Shown here: positions 1 through 6,889 of the stretch, piece after piece
Numbering within the stretch: position 1 is the stretch's first letter
Layout of the letters: every line of letters starts with the position of its first letter
Virus record (IMG/VR): IMGVR_UViG_3300025889_000183
Coordinates: 1-48,860 of that record
Direction: 5' to 3' (one strand)
DNA: 48,860 bases
DNA from: a virus
Position numbers and translations under genes: made by a program
The notes under the pieces: generated by a model
The model's input: the letters and a program-made list of their open reading frames with translations, nothing else
Databases searched by the model: none
Told to the model about the DNA's origin: nothing

Positions 1-485
1 CTATTCTAGGATTTGAGGAGATAAACGGTATAATATATGTAAAAGACGAAATAGAAAGGGAAAGGCCAACGCCATCAGAGATGCTAGATACACTACTATT
101 ACTATCAAAGAAATACGGTAACTGCCTAATGCTAGTAGATTCTGCACATACAGGATTAATTAGGGATCTTCAGAATAGGGGGGTTAATACTCAATCAGTA
201 GTATTCGGCTCAATGAGTGAGGATAACAAACAATCACTAATATCAAAGATGACATTTGAGGCCAGTCAAGCGGTAAGGGAGAAAAGAGTTAGAATCCACA
301 AATCAATGAGAACCTTAACAGGCCAATTAAAGGCAGTATCATTTAACTCTAAAGGACACCCAGATAAGACAAAACTTAATTTCGATGCAGGCGATTGCTT
401 TCTTATGGGCGTGAATCATCTAAAGAGTAACAGGGTAAGAATCATTTCACTATCTTTAAATAATACAGATGAAGAGGATGATTGA
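1..485 (+). CDS. terL: Terminase large subunit, C-terminal part (copy A, cut by window start)
   Basis: The reading frame is open from the first base (first full codon at 3) to a TGA at 483-485. It matches the last third of the complete terminase at 37707-39107 almost residue for residue. What remains is the end of the RNase H-like nuclease domain that cuts concatemeric DNA during head filling: the VDSAH aspartate and the DAGD pair near the C-terminus are both present. The ATPase half lies outside the window. Nearly all differences from copy B are synonymous. The stop codon overlaps the start of the structured RNA that follows. Confidence 0.9.
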   Translation, partial: ILGFEEINGIIYVKDEIERERPTPSEMLDTLLLLSKKYGNCLMLVDSAHTGLIRDLQNRGVNTQSVVFGSMSEDNKQSLISKMTFEASQAVREKRVRIHKSMRTLTGQLKAVSFNSKGHPDKTKLNFDAGDCFLMGVNHLKSNRVRIISLSLNNTDEEDD

Positions 486-598
486 CCGTCAGCCATAACC
501 GAGAATCTTTCTAGATAAGAGGAAAAGTTGGGCTCTTAGGTCTTAGCCTAAAAGCGTGTATGAGACATCATTAGGCTAACTTTTATTAACAAGTATGA
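480..598 (+). ncRNA. Structured RNA downstream of terminase, copy A
   Basis: This non-coding stretch is conserved at the same place in copy B (39320-39453). A perfect 9-bp stem (543-551 with 571-579) closes a loop. In copy B the stem sequence is different but still pairs, which is compensatory change. Both copies keep GATTGACCG and CTAGATA on the 5' side, AAGCGTGTA and TGAGACATCA inside the stem, and AACAAGTATGAT after it. A weaker 5' stem, TAAGAG with CTCTTA, is seen only here. A short T-rich tract follows. The role is unknown; a packaging RNA, cis-regulator or processed viral RNA are all possible. Confidence 0.65.
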
Positions 599-661
599 TA
601 ATTAATAATGGGTTAAGCAGAACTGGTTATCAGGGCTGAGAGAAATCAATGAAGCCTAAAT

Positions 662-669
662 CTTTATTA
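662..669 (+). promoter_or_regulatory. TATA-like box for the gene at 693
   Basis: TTTATTAT is centred 27 bases before the ATG at 693, the spacing expected for a leaderless archaeal transcript. Confidence 0.4.
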
Positions 670-692
670 TCAAGTATCTATAATTCAAATCA

Positions 693-803
693 ATGATACC
701 ACACTGTCCATCATGTAGTTTCCATTTGCAAAAAATAACATCATCTGGCGATTCATGTCAAATCTATATCTGTATGTGTGGCAAGAGGTATTTTGAGAAA
801 TGA
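693..803 (+). CDS. 36-aa zinc-ribbon miniprotein
   Basis: A short ORF of 36 residues with a CPSC knuckle near the N-terminus and a CMC motif before the end, which looks like a small zinc ribbon. A TATA-like box sits 27 bases upstream, and its stop overlaps the next start (ATGA). Copy B has other small genes at this place. The function is unknown. Confidence 0.5.
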   Translation: MIPHCPSCSFHLQKITSSGDSCQIYICMCGKRYFEK

Positions 804-967
804 GTAGAGGAACTGGAACTATGAAAGGTCGCAGAGGTAACAGAAAGCCAACCAAGAAAGAAGTGCTTGAAGAACAGTCAATGATAATATTCCAGCAAAA
901 CATGATAATACAAGAACAGAAAAGGGTTATAGAGAATCTAACTAATACTTCTAATATTAACAAATAA
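800..967 (+). CDS. Small basic/coiled-coil protein, copy A
   Basis: This 55-residue protein starts in an ATGA overlap with the zinc ribbon before it. It opens with MSRGTG, then a basic stretch, then a Gln/Glu-rich helix likely to form a coiled coil. The 53-residue protein at 39827-39988 in copy B has the same N-terminus and helical tail, so the gene is conserved although its neighbours differ. The position before the head genes fits a small virion or regulatory protein, but no function is recognised. Confidence 0.6.
   Translation: MSRGTGTMKGRRGNRKPTKKEVLEEQSMIIFQQNMIIQEQKRVIENLTNTSNINK
949..959 (+). promoter_or_regulatory. Late-type promoter box before the 981 operon
   Basis: TTCTAATATTA is centred about 25 bases before the ATG at 981. 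Copy B has TAGTTCTCATAA at the same place, so the TTCT element is kept while the rest varies. Confidence 0.45.
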
Positions 968-980
968 TCAAATTTCCTCA

Positions 981-1289
981 ATGGGAGTCATTTTTAATTC
1001 AGGTAGAAAAGATACAGGCAGGACAGACAAATATTCAGACGAAACGCCTCTAAAAGACTACCAGGATTACAGAAAAGACTATCCATTAAAAGACGAAAAC
1101 GCTAGGGAAATAGCACGTGAAATCACACTAAAGAAAAGACCGGTTCAATTCATAGGCAAAAAGAGTTTAGAAGTACGCAAACAGGAATTAGTTTCTCATA
1201 TTCAATCTTATCAAGAAACTTTCTCACATCAGGATAAAAAGAAATGGATTAACAAACTTAAGGAATTGAACGAGGCACTAGGATTTTGA
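981..1289 (+). CDS. Conserved 102-aa basic protein upstream of portal, copy A
   Basis: A lysine- and arginine-rich protein of 102 residues, nearly identical to 40605-40913 in copy B. It has a charged N-terminal half with repeated DY/KDYPLKDE motifs and a helical C-terminus. No family is recognised. Its place between terminase and portal, its late-type promoter and its strong conservation suggest a role in packaging or head assembly. The last codons overlap the next gene through TTGA. Confidence 0.75.
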   Translation: MGVIFNSGRKDTGRTDKYSDETPLKDYQDYRKDYPLKDENAREIAREITLKKRPVQFIGKKSLEVRKQELVSHIQSYQETFSHQDKKKWINKLKELNEALGF

Positions 1290-1447
1290 ATCAGGTTTTA
1301 GATACTTTTAACCATTGTGTAGATGATCTTATTGCAGAGATTAGGCGTATTAATACTGAGAATCCTGATCCGTTAATGGCAGAGAACAAGACCAAAAGAG
1401 TAATTCAAAAATGGTTCAAGTATGGCGGAAGACTACCTAGAGGTTAA
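1286..1447 (+). CDS. 53-aa conserved protein, copy A
   Basis: It starts at a TTG that overlaps the TGA of the previous gene and ends two bases before the next TTG start. The 53-residue product is predicted mostly helical and ends in a basic KWFKYGGRLPRG-type tail. The copy-B counterpart at 40910-41071 differs at very few positions, which supports real coding. No function is recognised. Confidence 0.65.
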   Translation: MNQVLDTFNHCVDDLIAEIRRINTENPDPLMAENKTKRVIQKWFKYGGRLPRG

Positions 1448-1449
1448 AA

Positions 1450-1791
1450 TTGACCTTAGGAATTTATTTAACTTTAGATCAATCCATAATTAATTATGGG
1501 GATTATTCCAGCGGTAACAAGATAACAGGAACCATTTATAGTGACATTTACAAATCAGTAGCCTTTAACCTAACCGATTATACCGTTACACTTAGATTAT
1601 ATAGAGAGAATGGAACTGTAGATTATCTTAACGGTACTTGTGCCATTGTAACTGCAGCCAGTGGAACTTTCTCATTAACCGTAACGGATGGCCTATTACC
1701 TCAAAGAGGATTATATTTAGCCGAAGTGGAAGTATCCAAATCAGGAATACTACTCTCTAGCATAAACAGGGTGGAGTTGTTAATACAATGA
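1450..1791 (+). CDS. BppU-like beta-sandwich virion protein, copy A
   Basis: A 113-residue beta-rich protein with a TTG start. The pattern (NLTDYTVTLRLYRENGT, then a G-F-L-T-V strand, then QRGLYLAEVE) resembles the N-terminal domain of phage baseplate upper proteins (BppU/DUF2479). In phages that domain anchors receptor-binding proteins; here it stands alone just before portal. Copy B has a nearly identical gene at 41074-41415. The family match is by eye and moderate; the position could also fit a head decoration role. Confidence 0.55.
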   Translation: MTLGIYLTLDQSIINYGDYSSGNKITGTIYSDIYKSVAFNLTDYTVTLRLYRENGTVDYLNGTCAIVTAASGTFSLTVTDGLLPQRGLYLAEVEVSKSGILLSSINRVELLIQ

Positions 1792-3458
1792 CAATCAAAT
1801 CATTCCTTAAAAAAATATGGGTAGAGGAAGCAGTACCAAAACCAATATCACAAATCATAAAGTCTTACGGTTATCAGGGCGATTCTCCAGAGGTATCATT
1901 TGAAAGGAAAATATACTATCACTCAATATCCCCACAAATTCAGGTAGGGGTCACAGGTTATGCCAGACTATTAGATCCAGCCAATATTATAGTAAATACA
2001 GATGATGAACAATCAAAAAAGATTATAGAAGATTGGATTGAAGATACCGATTTTAAAACCAAATTCGAGGCCATGTGTAATACATTTTTGATATGTGGAA
2101 ATAGTATCTTAGAAAAACTAGACGATAAACTAATTCAAGACGTAGCCGAAGTGGATATGAAAACCATAGTAGGCAAGAAAAGAGATGATGCAGGTAACAC
2201 TCTATACTATATCCAACAAGCAGGTCCAGAACAAAGAAAACTAGGAGAAACAAAACTGGATAAATTCATCGAGTTTAACTTATCAACTATTTCAAGGGGT
2301 ATGTGGAGTCCTTGTATCTTTGAATCAGCCTGTATCCCCAGAATGGTAGGAAATAGAAACACCTTACCTCTAGTTGAATTGGTAGTTGGCCTAGAAGATG
2401 CCATGAGTACAATAGTATTAAACAACGCATATCCAGAAGTATATTATACATTCGAGGGTGCAAATGAGGAAGAATTAAAACGAGAGGCAGAGAAGTTAAG
2501 GAAAAAGAAACCAGGAGATAGATCCATAGTAACAAAGCAACCAAAGATAGACCTGTTTGAGGCCAAAGGACAATCGGCTTATGTAGACTATATCAAATAT
2601 TTGTATAACTCATTAAGTGCTTCTGTCAAGTTCCCAATAGATATTATCAATGGTGATTTTACTTCAAGGGCAAGTAGTGAAACATCTGCAGATTTACCCC
2701 AAATGGTTGCAAGTTCAATTAAGAGATATTTGGGTAATAAACTAAAGCAAGAACTATTTGATCTTATTTTACAACAGAATGGTAAGGATCCTAAAAAGGC
2801 AAACTTGCAAATTACATTCGGTTCTAACGAAGTAACCCCGCTTACCCCAGCAGATGTAGTATCAAGATTTGAAAAGAAATTATGGACAGTTGAGGAAGCA
2901 AGGGAATGGGATAAGGATAATACCAATTCCGACCTATTTGATGACGATGTAATTAATAATGAAGCACAGGCTGAAAAAGAACAACAGGTAAAAGACGATA
3001 TGATACCAGTTGATGATAAGAAAGGCGGTTTTGTAATGAAACCTAGAATAGTAACCAATATCAAAAAGGAAAAAATCAAAGAGGGATTTGGTGCCACAGT
3101 TATTTATAAATTAGATTATGGCCATGATAAAACTGATGTTTGTGATGATTACGCTGATAATGTATATGAGATAGATTCCCCAGATATTCCTAAATTACCA
3201 GATGAAACCCATCCTAACTGTAAGTGTTATTTTGAGGATGAGGAATCAGGTGAATATCTAGGCCAAGATCCAATAAGTGCTATTAATGGTACAACAATAG
3301 AACCAGAGTCATTTAGAAATATAAAGAAAGAATTTGCTAAAAGAGATGAACAAATCAAACTGCTCCAAGAGAAACTAGCCGAAAGGGAATTACAGGAATC
3401 ATCCGAGAAAGCAAAGACTACCAAAGAGATACTAGGGTTACTGAGGGATCTTAAATGA
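1788..3458 (+). CDS. Portal protein with fused MuF-like C-terminal domain, copy A
   Basis: A 556-residue portal protein, the dodecameric ring through which DNA enters the head. It overlaps the gene before it by ATGA and follows the terminase block as in most tailed viruses. Residues 1 to about 400 match copy B (41412-42809) almost completely, including the central RASSETSADLP segment. Copy A then carries about 100 extra residues with the signature VCDDYADN, then DIPKLPDETHPNCKCYF, typical of the C-terminal domain of Mu gpF/SPP1 gp7 minor head proteins. A shared coiled coil (EQIKLLQEKLAEREL) ends both versions. Portal-MuF fusions are known in some viruses; here one copy has it and the other does not. 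Confidence 0.85.
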   Translation: MTIKSFLKKIWVEEAVPKPISQIIKSYGYQGDSPEVSFERKIYYHSISPQIQVGVTGYARLLDPANIIVNTDDEQSKKIIEDWIEDTDFKTKFEAMCNTFLICGNSILEKLDDKLIQDVAEVDMKTIVGKKRDDAGNTLYYIQQAGPEQRKLGETKLDKFIEFNLSTISRGMWSPCIFESACIPRMVGNRNTLPLVELVVGLEDAMSTIVLNNAYPEVYYTFEGANEEELKREAEKLRKKKPGDRSIVTKQPKIDLFEAKGQSAYVDYIKYLYNSLSASVKFPIDIINGDFTSRASSETSADLPQMVASSIKRYLGNKLKQELFDLILQQNGKDPKKANLQITFGSNEVTPLTPADVVSRFEKKLWTVEEAREWDKDNTNSDLFDDDVINNEAQAEKEQQVKDDMIPVDDKKGGFVMKPRIVTNIKKEKIKEGFGATVIYKLDYGHDKTDVCDDYADNVYEIDSPDIPKLPDETHPNCKCYFEDEESGEYLGQDPISAINGTTIEPESFRNIKKEFAKRDEQIKLLQEKLAERELQESSEKAKTTKEILGLLRDLK

Positions 3459-3757
3459 CATTAAAACTATTCGAGGACAAAGAGGGAACCAAACTGTTCA
3501 ATATGTGTAATTTCATAGAGGTAGAAGTAGGCTCATCTAAATCCAAAGAGGTTTATCTTAAGAACATTGATGAGAAATGGAATATAGTAAACATCAAAGA
3601 GACAGTAACAGACGGTGATATTTCAGTAGTTAACATACCCTTACAATTAGCACCAATGGAATCAAAGGCAGTAACAATCATATTCAAACCGTCATTAAAC
3701 AGGGATTCAGGACTTCATAGCGACTTATTCTTTACGGGGAAGCTTGTCAAGGTATAG
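3455..3757 (+). CDS. 100-aa beta-sandwich virion protein, copy A
   Basis: It starts inside the portal stop (ATGA). The 100 residues are identical to the copy-B product (42806-43108) although the DNA differs at many third positions, so it is under strong purifying selection. The strand pattern and a PMESKAVTIIFKP motif suggest an immunoglobulin-like fold. Its TAG stop is the first part of the late promoter box for the next gene. Likely a head or decoration protein; no family assigned. Confidence 0.7.
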   Translation: MTLKLFEDKEGTKLFNMCNFIEVEVGSSKSKEVYLKNIDEKWNIVNIKETVTDGDISVVNIPLQLAPMESKAVTIIFKPSLNRDSGLHSDLFFTGKLVKV

Positions 3758-3767
3758 TTCTATTTTA
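3755..3767 (+). promoter_or_regulatory. Late promoter box TAGTTCTATTTTA
   Basis: The box begins with the TAG stop of the previous gene. TATTTTA is centred 27 bases before the ATG at 3791, which predicts a leaderless mRNA. Copy B has the same box at 43106. Confidence 0.65.
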
Positions 3768-3790
3768 CTAAATTTATGGGGTAATAACTA

Positions 3791-4345
3791 ATGGTTGCAA
3801 CTTTTGACGTTGTTTGGGATTTTGGTGGAACAGCAAACACACCAGGTACAGTAGCCCAGACACTTACTAATTTACGATTTAACAACGAGGATACAAATGA
3901 TCAGGATACAGCATCACCAATTACAATTACAGCCGCAACTACAATTTACTCTTTTTGGAAACACGTTTATCTAAAATGTACTTCTGGTCCATCAGTTCAA
4001 ATTAACAATGTCAAAGTCTATACAGACGGCACATTGGGTTGGACAGGATGCACAGTCAAGGTAGGCGATGACGTATGTACTAGAAATTCTACACCATCTT
4101 ATGCAGGTTATGATCCAGGTGTTGCTACCGTACTTACAAACCACGATACCATAGCAACTACAACAAGTCTTTTCACTTATACATCAGGCGCTGCTCGAAC
4201 CGTTACGATCAGCGAAACAGATTCCGTAATTAACGCAACAAACGAGACTACCGATTATGTAGTACTTCAACTTGAGGTTACAGATACCGCAAGTCCTGGA
4301 ACTACTGCAACCGAAACAATAACGTTCTCATACGATGAAATTTAA
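3791..4345 (+). CDS. Beta-rich virion protein (184 aa), copy A
   Basis: A Thr/Ser-rich 184-residue protein without lysine-rich stretches, made of predicted strands and ending in an ATETITFSYDEI tail. It leads its own transcription unit from a strong late box, so it is probably made in quantity. Copy B (43142-43696) is closely similar but has several substitutions in the surface-like middle part. A decoration or head-fibre protein is the best guess; no named family recognised. Confidence 0.65.
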   Translation: MVATFDVVWDFGGTANTPGTVAQTLTNLRFNNEDTNDQDTASPITITAATTIYSFWKHVYLKCTSGPSVQINNVKVYTDGTLGWTGCTVKVGDDVCTRNSTPSYAGYDPGVATVLTNHDTIATTTSLFTYTSGAARTVTISETDSVINATNETTDYVVLQLEVTDTASPGTTATETITFSYDEI

Positions 4346-4691
4346 TCCAGCAGATTGCAAATGGAGAGCAATCCACACAGATAAGATTATAGAATATCCA
4401 AACTATATCGATATAGACCGTTCCACTCTACAGGAATTTCAATTATTAGACGGCGAGCAAGTAGTCTATTCATTAAAAAGACCAAAGAACAAGCCATTCA
4501 AACTATTCGCTAGATTAAGAACTTATGATATGAAAGTAGATAATCAGGGAACTAAGGTATGGATAATAGGCAATAATATTCCGCCTGTAAAGTTTGATGT
4601 CATAGACGGGGAAACAGTAGAATCCTGTAATGAGTATCGAACCAATCACGCAAAGTATGACAGGGTTATATTCAGAGAGGATGAATTATGA
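4335..4691 (+). CDS. Conserved 118-aa protein, copy A
   Basis: It overlaps the end of the previous gene by 11 bases. The 118-residue protein mixes strands and charged turns (for example YSLKRPKNKPFKLFARLRTYD) and is conserved in copy B (43686-44042), where most changes are near the C-terminus. After this gene the two copies diverge completely for one gene. The function is unknown; the setting is virion structure. Confidence 0.65.
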   Translation: MKFNPADCKWRAIHTDKIIEYPNYIDIDRSTLQEFQLLDGEQVVYSLKRPKNKPFKLFARLRTYDMKVDNQGTKVWIIGNNIPPVKFDVIDGETVESCNEYRTNHAKYDRVIFREDEL

Positions 4692-4693
4692 AC

Positions 4694-4703
4694 TTCTATA
4701 ATA
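4694..4703 (+). promoter_or_regulatory. Promoter box before the 4725 gene
   Basis: TTCTATAATA lies between the genes with TATAATA centred 25 bases before the ATG at 4725. It fits the late consensus apart from the missing TAG. Confidence 0.5.
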
Positions 4704-4724
4704 GTGAGGATTTAATGGAATAAT

Positions 4725-5198
4725 ATGGCAGAATACACAATGAACGTACAGGCAACATCTAATTCTTCTGCAAACACATCTGACGCATTTTTAGAATTAA
4801 AGGCTCCAGCTTCTACAACTGTATTGTTAAAACGTATTAGAGTTGCTTCTCATGCCACAACCCCAGCTGATAATGTGATCTATATAAGATTAAACAGATC
4901 AAGTGCTGCGGGTGCTACAGGATCAGGCTTTACTCCACTTAAAAGGAGACAGACTGCACCAGTCTCAGTAATCACATCTTCAGCGGCATTTGTCAAAAAC
5001 GGAACTACTGCTTTTTCAATCGGAGCAGTAACAGATACTCCTATCAAAAGTGCAGTTAATCAAAGAGGTGTTTGGGAATGGATAGCAAGAGATAAGGATG
5101 ATTATATCGAATGTGGTTCAGCAGCTTATCTTAATTTGGAAATTCAAGTAGGTGCTGCCTCACAGCTTATCAGTGCCGAATGGGATTGGGAAGAATAG
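4725..5198 (+). CDS. 157-aa structural protein found only in copy A
   Basis: An Ala/Thr/Ser-rich 157-residue protein, predicted beta-rich, with its own promoter box. Its composition and length look like phage head-fibre or decoration proteins. Copy B has no homologue: the same slot there holds a Cys-rich protein (44039-44350). The gene is therefore a strain-variable accessory part of the virion block. Confidence 0.6.
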   Translation: MAEYTMNVQATSNSSANTSDAFLELKAPASTTVLLKRIRVASHATTPADNVIYIRLNRSSAAGATGSGFTPLKRRQTAPVSVITSSAAFVKNGTTAFSIGAVTDTPIKSAVNQRGVWEWIARDKDDYIECGSAAYLNLEIQVGAASQLISAEWDWEE

Positions 5199-5202
5199 AT
5201 GT

Positions 5203-5610
5203 ATGATCACATGGACCGCAGATTCATGTACTGGTAATACTAATACTGGATGCAAAATAGTAATAGACACAACAAATCCAAATAATCCAACTTTTGTATC
5301 GTTTGAAAGAAGATGTATTAATCATAGTACAATTTCAGGGGATACCTTATTACAGACAATGTTATCAGAATCCAGAAGAAAAGAATATACTAGACAAAAA
5401 CTATTAGAGATAGCGTCGTCTATTTTGGGTACTACAAACACAGATGGTGTACTGGTTTGGAAAAACGGTGTATCAATGAACTGGTCTTACGACTCTAACA
5501 GAATCCTAACCATATCAGTATCAGGTGTCACACTAACCACACAGCAAAAGGCAACAGCCCAGTCATGGTGTGACACTCAATTCGGTAGCGGAAAAGTGAT
5601 AGTGGTATGA
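5203..5610 (+). CDS. Conserved 135-aa virion-associated protein, copy A
   Basis: The start is placed at the ATG at 5203, just after the previous stop; an in-frame ATG at 5152 would overlap the previous gene by 47 bases and adds residues with no counterpart in copy B. The C-terminal half (SVSGVTLTTQQKATAQSWCD then FGSGKV) is conserved in 44344-44751. The N-terminal half has scattered cysteines in both copies but is otherwise diverged, as if it binds a variable partner. Located directly before the fibre genes; the role is unknown. Confidence 0.6.
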   Translation: MITWTADSCTGNTNTGCKIVIDTTNPNNPTFVSFERRCINHSTISGDTLLQTMLSESRRKEYTRQKLLEIASSILGTTNTDGVLVWKNGVSMNWSYDSNRILTISVSGVTLTTQQKATAQSWCDTQFGSGKVIVV

Positions 5611-5611
5611 C

Positions 5612-6889
5612 TTGGCAGACACTATACTAGTTGCGTCAGAGTCAGAGGGTAGTGGTGCATTAGGTTCAAATGTAATACGATATATCCCCATAGGGTCTGG
5701 ATTTGGAGCACCGAATACCACAGAATCAAATATTGAAAGGACTTGGCGTAATGCTGGAACATTAAAAAAATTACTGGTATTAGTAACATCAAACTCAATT
5801 TTAGTCTTAGATACAGTTTATACTACCAGAAAAAATCAGGCAAATACATCGCAGACGGTTTCAGTTCCAGCAGGCTCTACGGGAACTTTTGAGGATACCA
5901 CAAACAACGTAACAGTAGCTGCTACGGATGAACTGGATTATTTGGCAGACACGCCAGTAACGGCATCAGGTACAATCACAGCAACATCAATTTCAAACAT
6001 ATATACAGCAGATTCCAACACATACACAAACTTTCAAACTTCACATTACACATCTGATACATCAGTATCATATACTGACAACACTACACGATATGCCCTA
6101 ATTGGGGGGTTTATTACAAATGAATCAACTGAATCAAATGTAAATACCACTTTCAAATCTGCAGGTACTTTAAAGAATGGATTTGTCTATATCACACAAA
6201 ACAACATATCAAGTGCCAGCACCATCAGAACCAGAAAAAACAACACTACAAACGGAAACATATCAATCTCAGTAACAGGAAATACAACAGGAATATTTGA
6301 GGACTCAAGCAATACGGATACCGTAGCAAGTGATGACGAATGGAACTGGCAGATAGTATGTCCATCGGTTACACAAACAAAAACAATAGAAATAAGACAC
6401 CTGCAAATCGGGTTCGAGACTACAAATTCACAATTTCCATTATTTTCAGGTACTTCGGCACCAAAAACACAAGCGTTTAATGCCACATATTATTACGCAT
6501 TAGGTTCTGCAAATGAATCTAATACTGAGTCACACAGGGCTGTAAAATCCAGAGTATCCTTTACAGCTAAAAACATGGTAGCTGCGGTAACGGCAAACAC
6601 AATAGCAACATCAGAAACCACATTCAATTTCAGAAAAACAAATAATTCGGTAATCACAATATCAGTAAGTGCTGGTGCAACTGGAATCTTTGAAAACACG
6701 TCAGACACCTCATCAGTAGATACAACAGATACAATCAACTTTTCAGTTATTACACCAAACACATCAGGTAGTATTTCATTCAGACAGATTTCAGTAATGG
6801 CTGATGCATCATGGATGTATCTTCCAAGTACGCCAAAACGTAACAAGTTCAACTTCCAAGACATAGACGAGGGGGAAGAAATTGGTTAG
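5612..6889 (+). CDS. Beta-rich fibre/adhesin protein (425 aa), copy A
   Basis: It starts at TTG one base after the previous stop. The protein consists of three or four similar blocks of about 130 residues, each with an R-N-A/S-G-TLK turn, an N-T-TGIFEDT/S motif and a T-D-E-W/L strand, so it is built from repeated beta domains. In copy B the equivalent region is the N-terminal half of one 804-residue protein (44748-47162), which links this gene functionally to the repeat protein that follows. Probably a virion fibre or spike. Confidence 0.6.
   Translation: MADTILVASESEGSGALGSNVIRYIPIGSGFGAPNTTESNIERTWRNAGTLKKLLVLVTSNSILVLDTVYTTRKNQANTSQTVSVPAGSTGTFEDTTNNVTVAATDELDYLADTPVTASGTITATSISNIYTADSNTYTNFQTSHYTSDTSVSYTDNTTRYALIGGFITNESTESNVNTTFKSAGTLKNGFVYITQNNISSASTIRTRKNNTTNGNISISVTGNTTGIFEDSSNTDTVASDDEWNWQIVCPSVTQTKTIEIRHLQIGFETTNSQFPLFSGTSAPKTQAFNATYYYALGSANESNTESHRAVKSRVSFTAKNMVAAVTANTIATSETTFNFRKTNNSVITISVSAGATGIFENTSDTSSVDTTDTINFSVITPNTSGSISFRQISVMADASWMYLPSTPKRNKFNFQDIDEGEEIG

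Noticed and set aside
480-598. tRNA or C/D-box RNA as identity of the structured RNA
   Set aside because: No cloverleaf with a T-loop GTTC motif or CCA-type acceptor and no C (RTGATGA) and D (CTGA) boxes at suitable places.
604-645. Remnant of the 39457-type gene in copy A
   Set aside because: Only AACAAGTATGAT and a start-like ATGGG are shared; the rest does not align, so calling it a pseudogene is not supported.
685-981. 98-aa minus-strand ORF
   Set aside because: The plus strand here holds two coupled small genes, one of them with a homologue in copy B; the minus ORF has no such support.
2588-3097. 169-aa minus-strand ORF inside portal
   Set aside because: It is the mirror of a conserved portal region, has hydrophobic low-complexity composition and does not persist at full length in copy B.
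5152-5202. Upstream ATG at 5152 as start of the 135-aa virion gene
   Set aside because: It would overlap the previous gene by 47 bases and adds residues with no counterpart in copy B; the ATG at 5203 fits the gene spacing.
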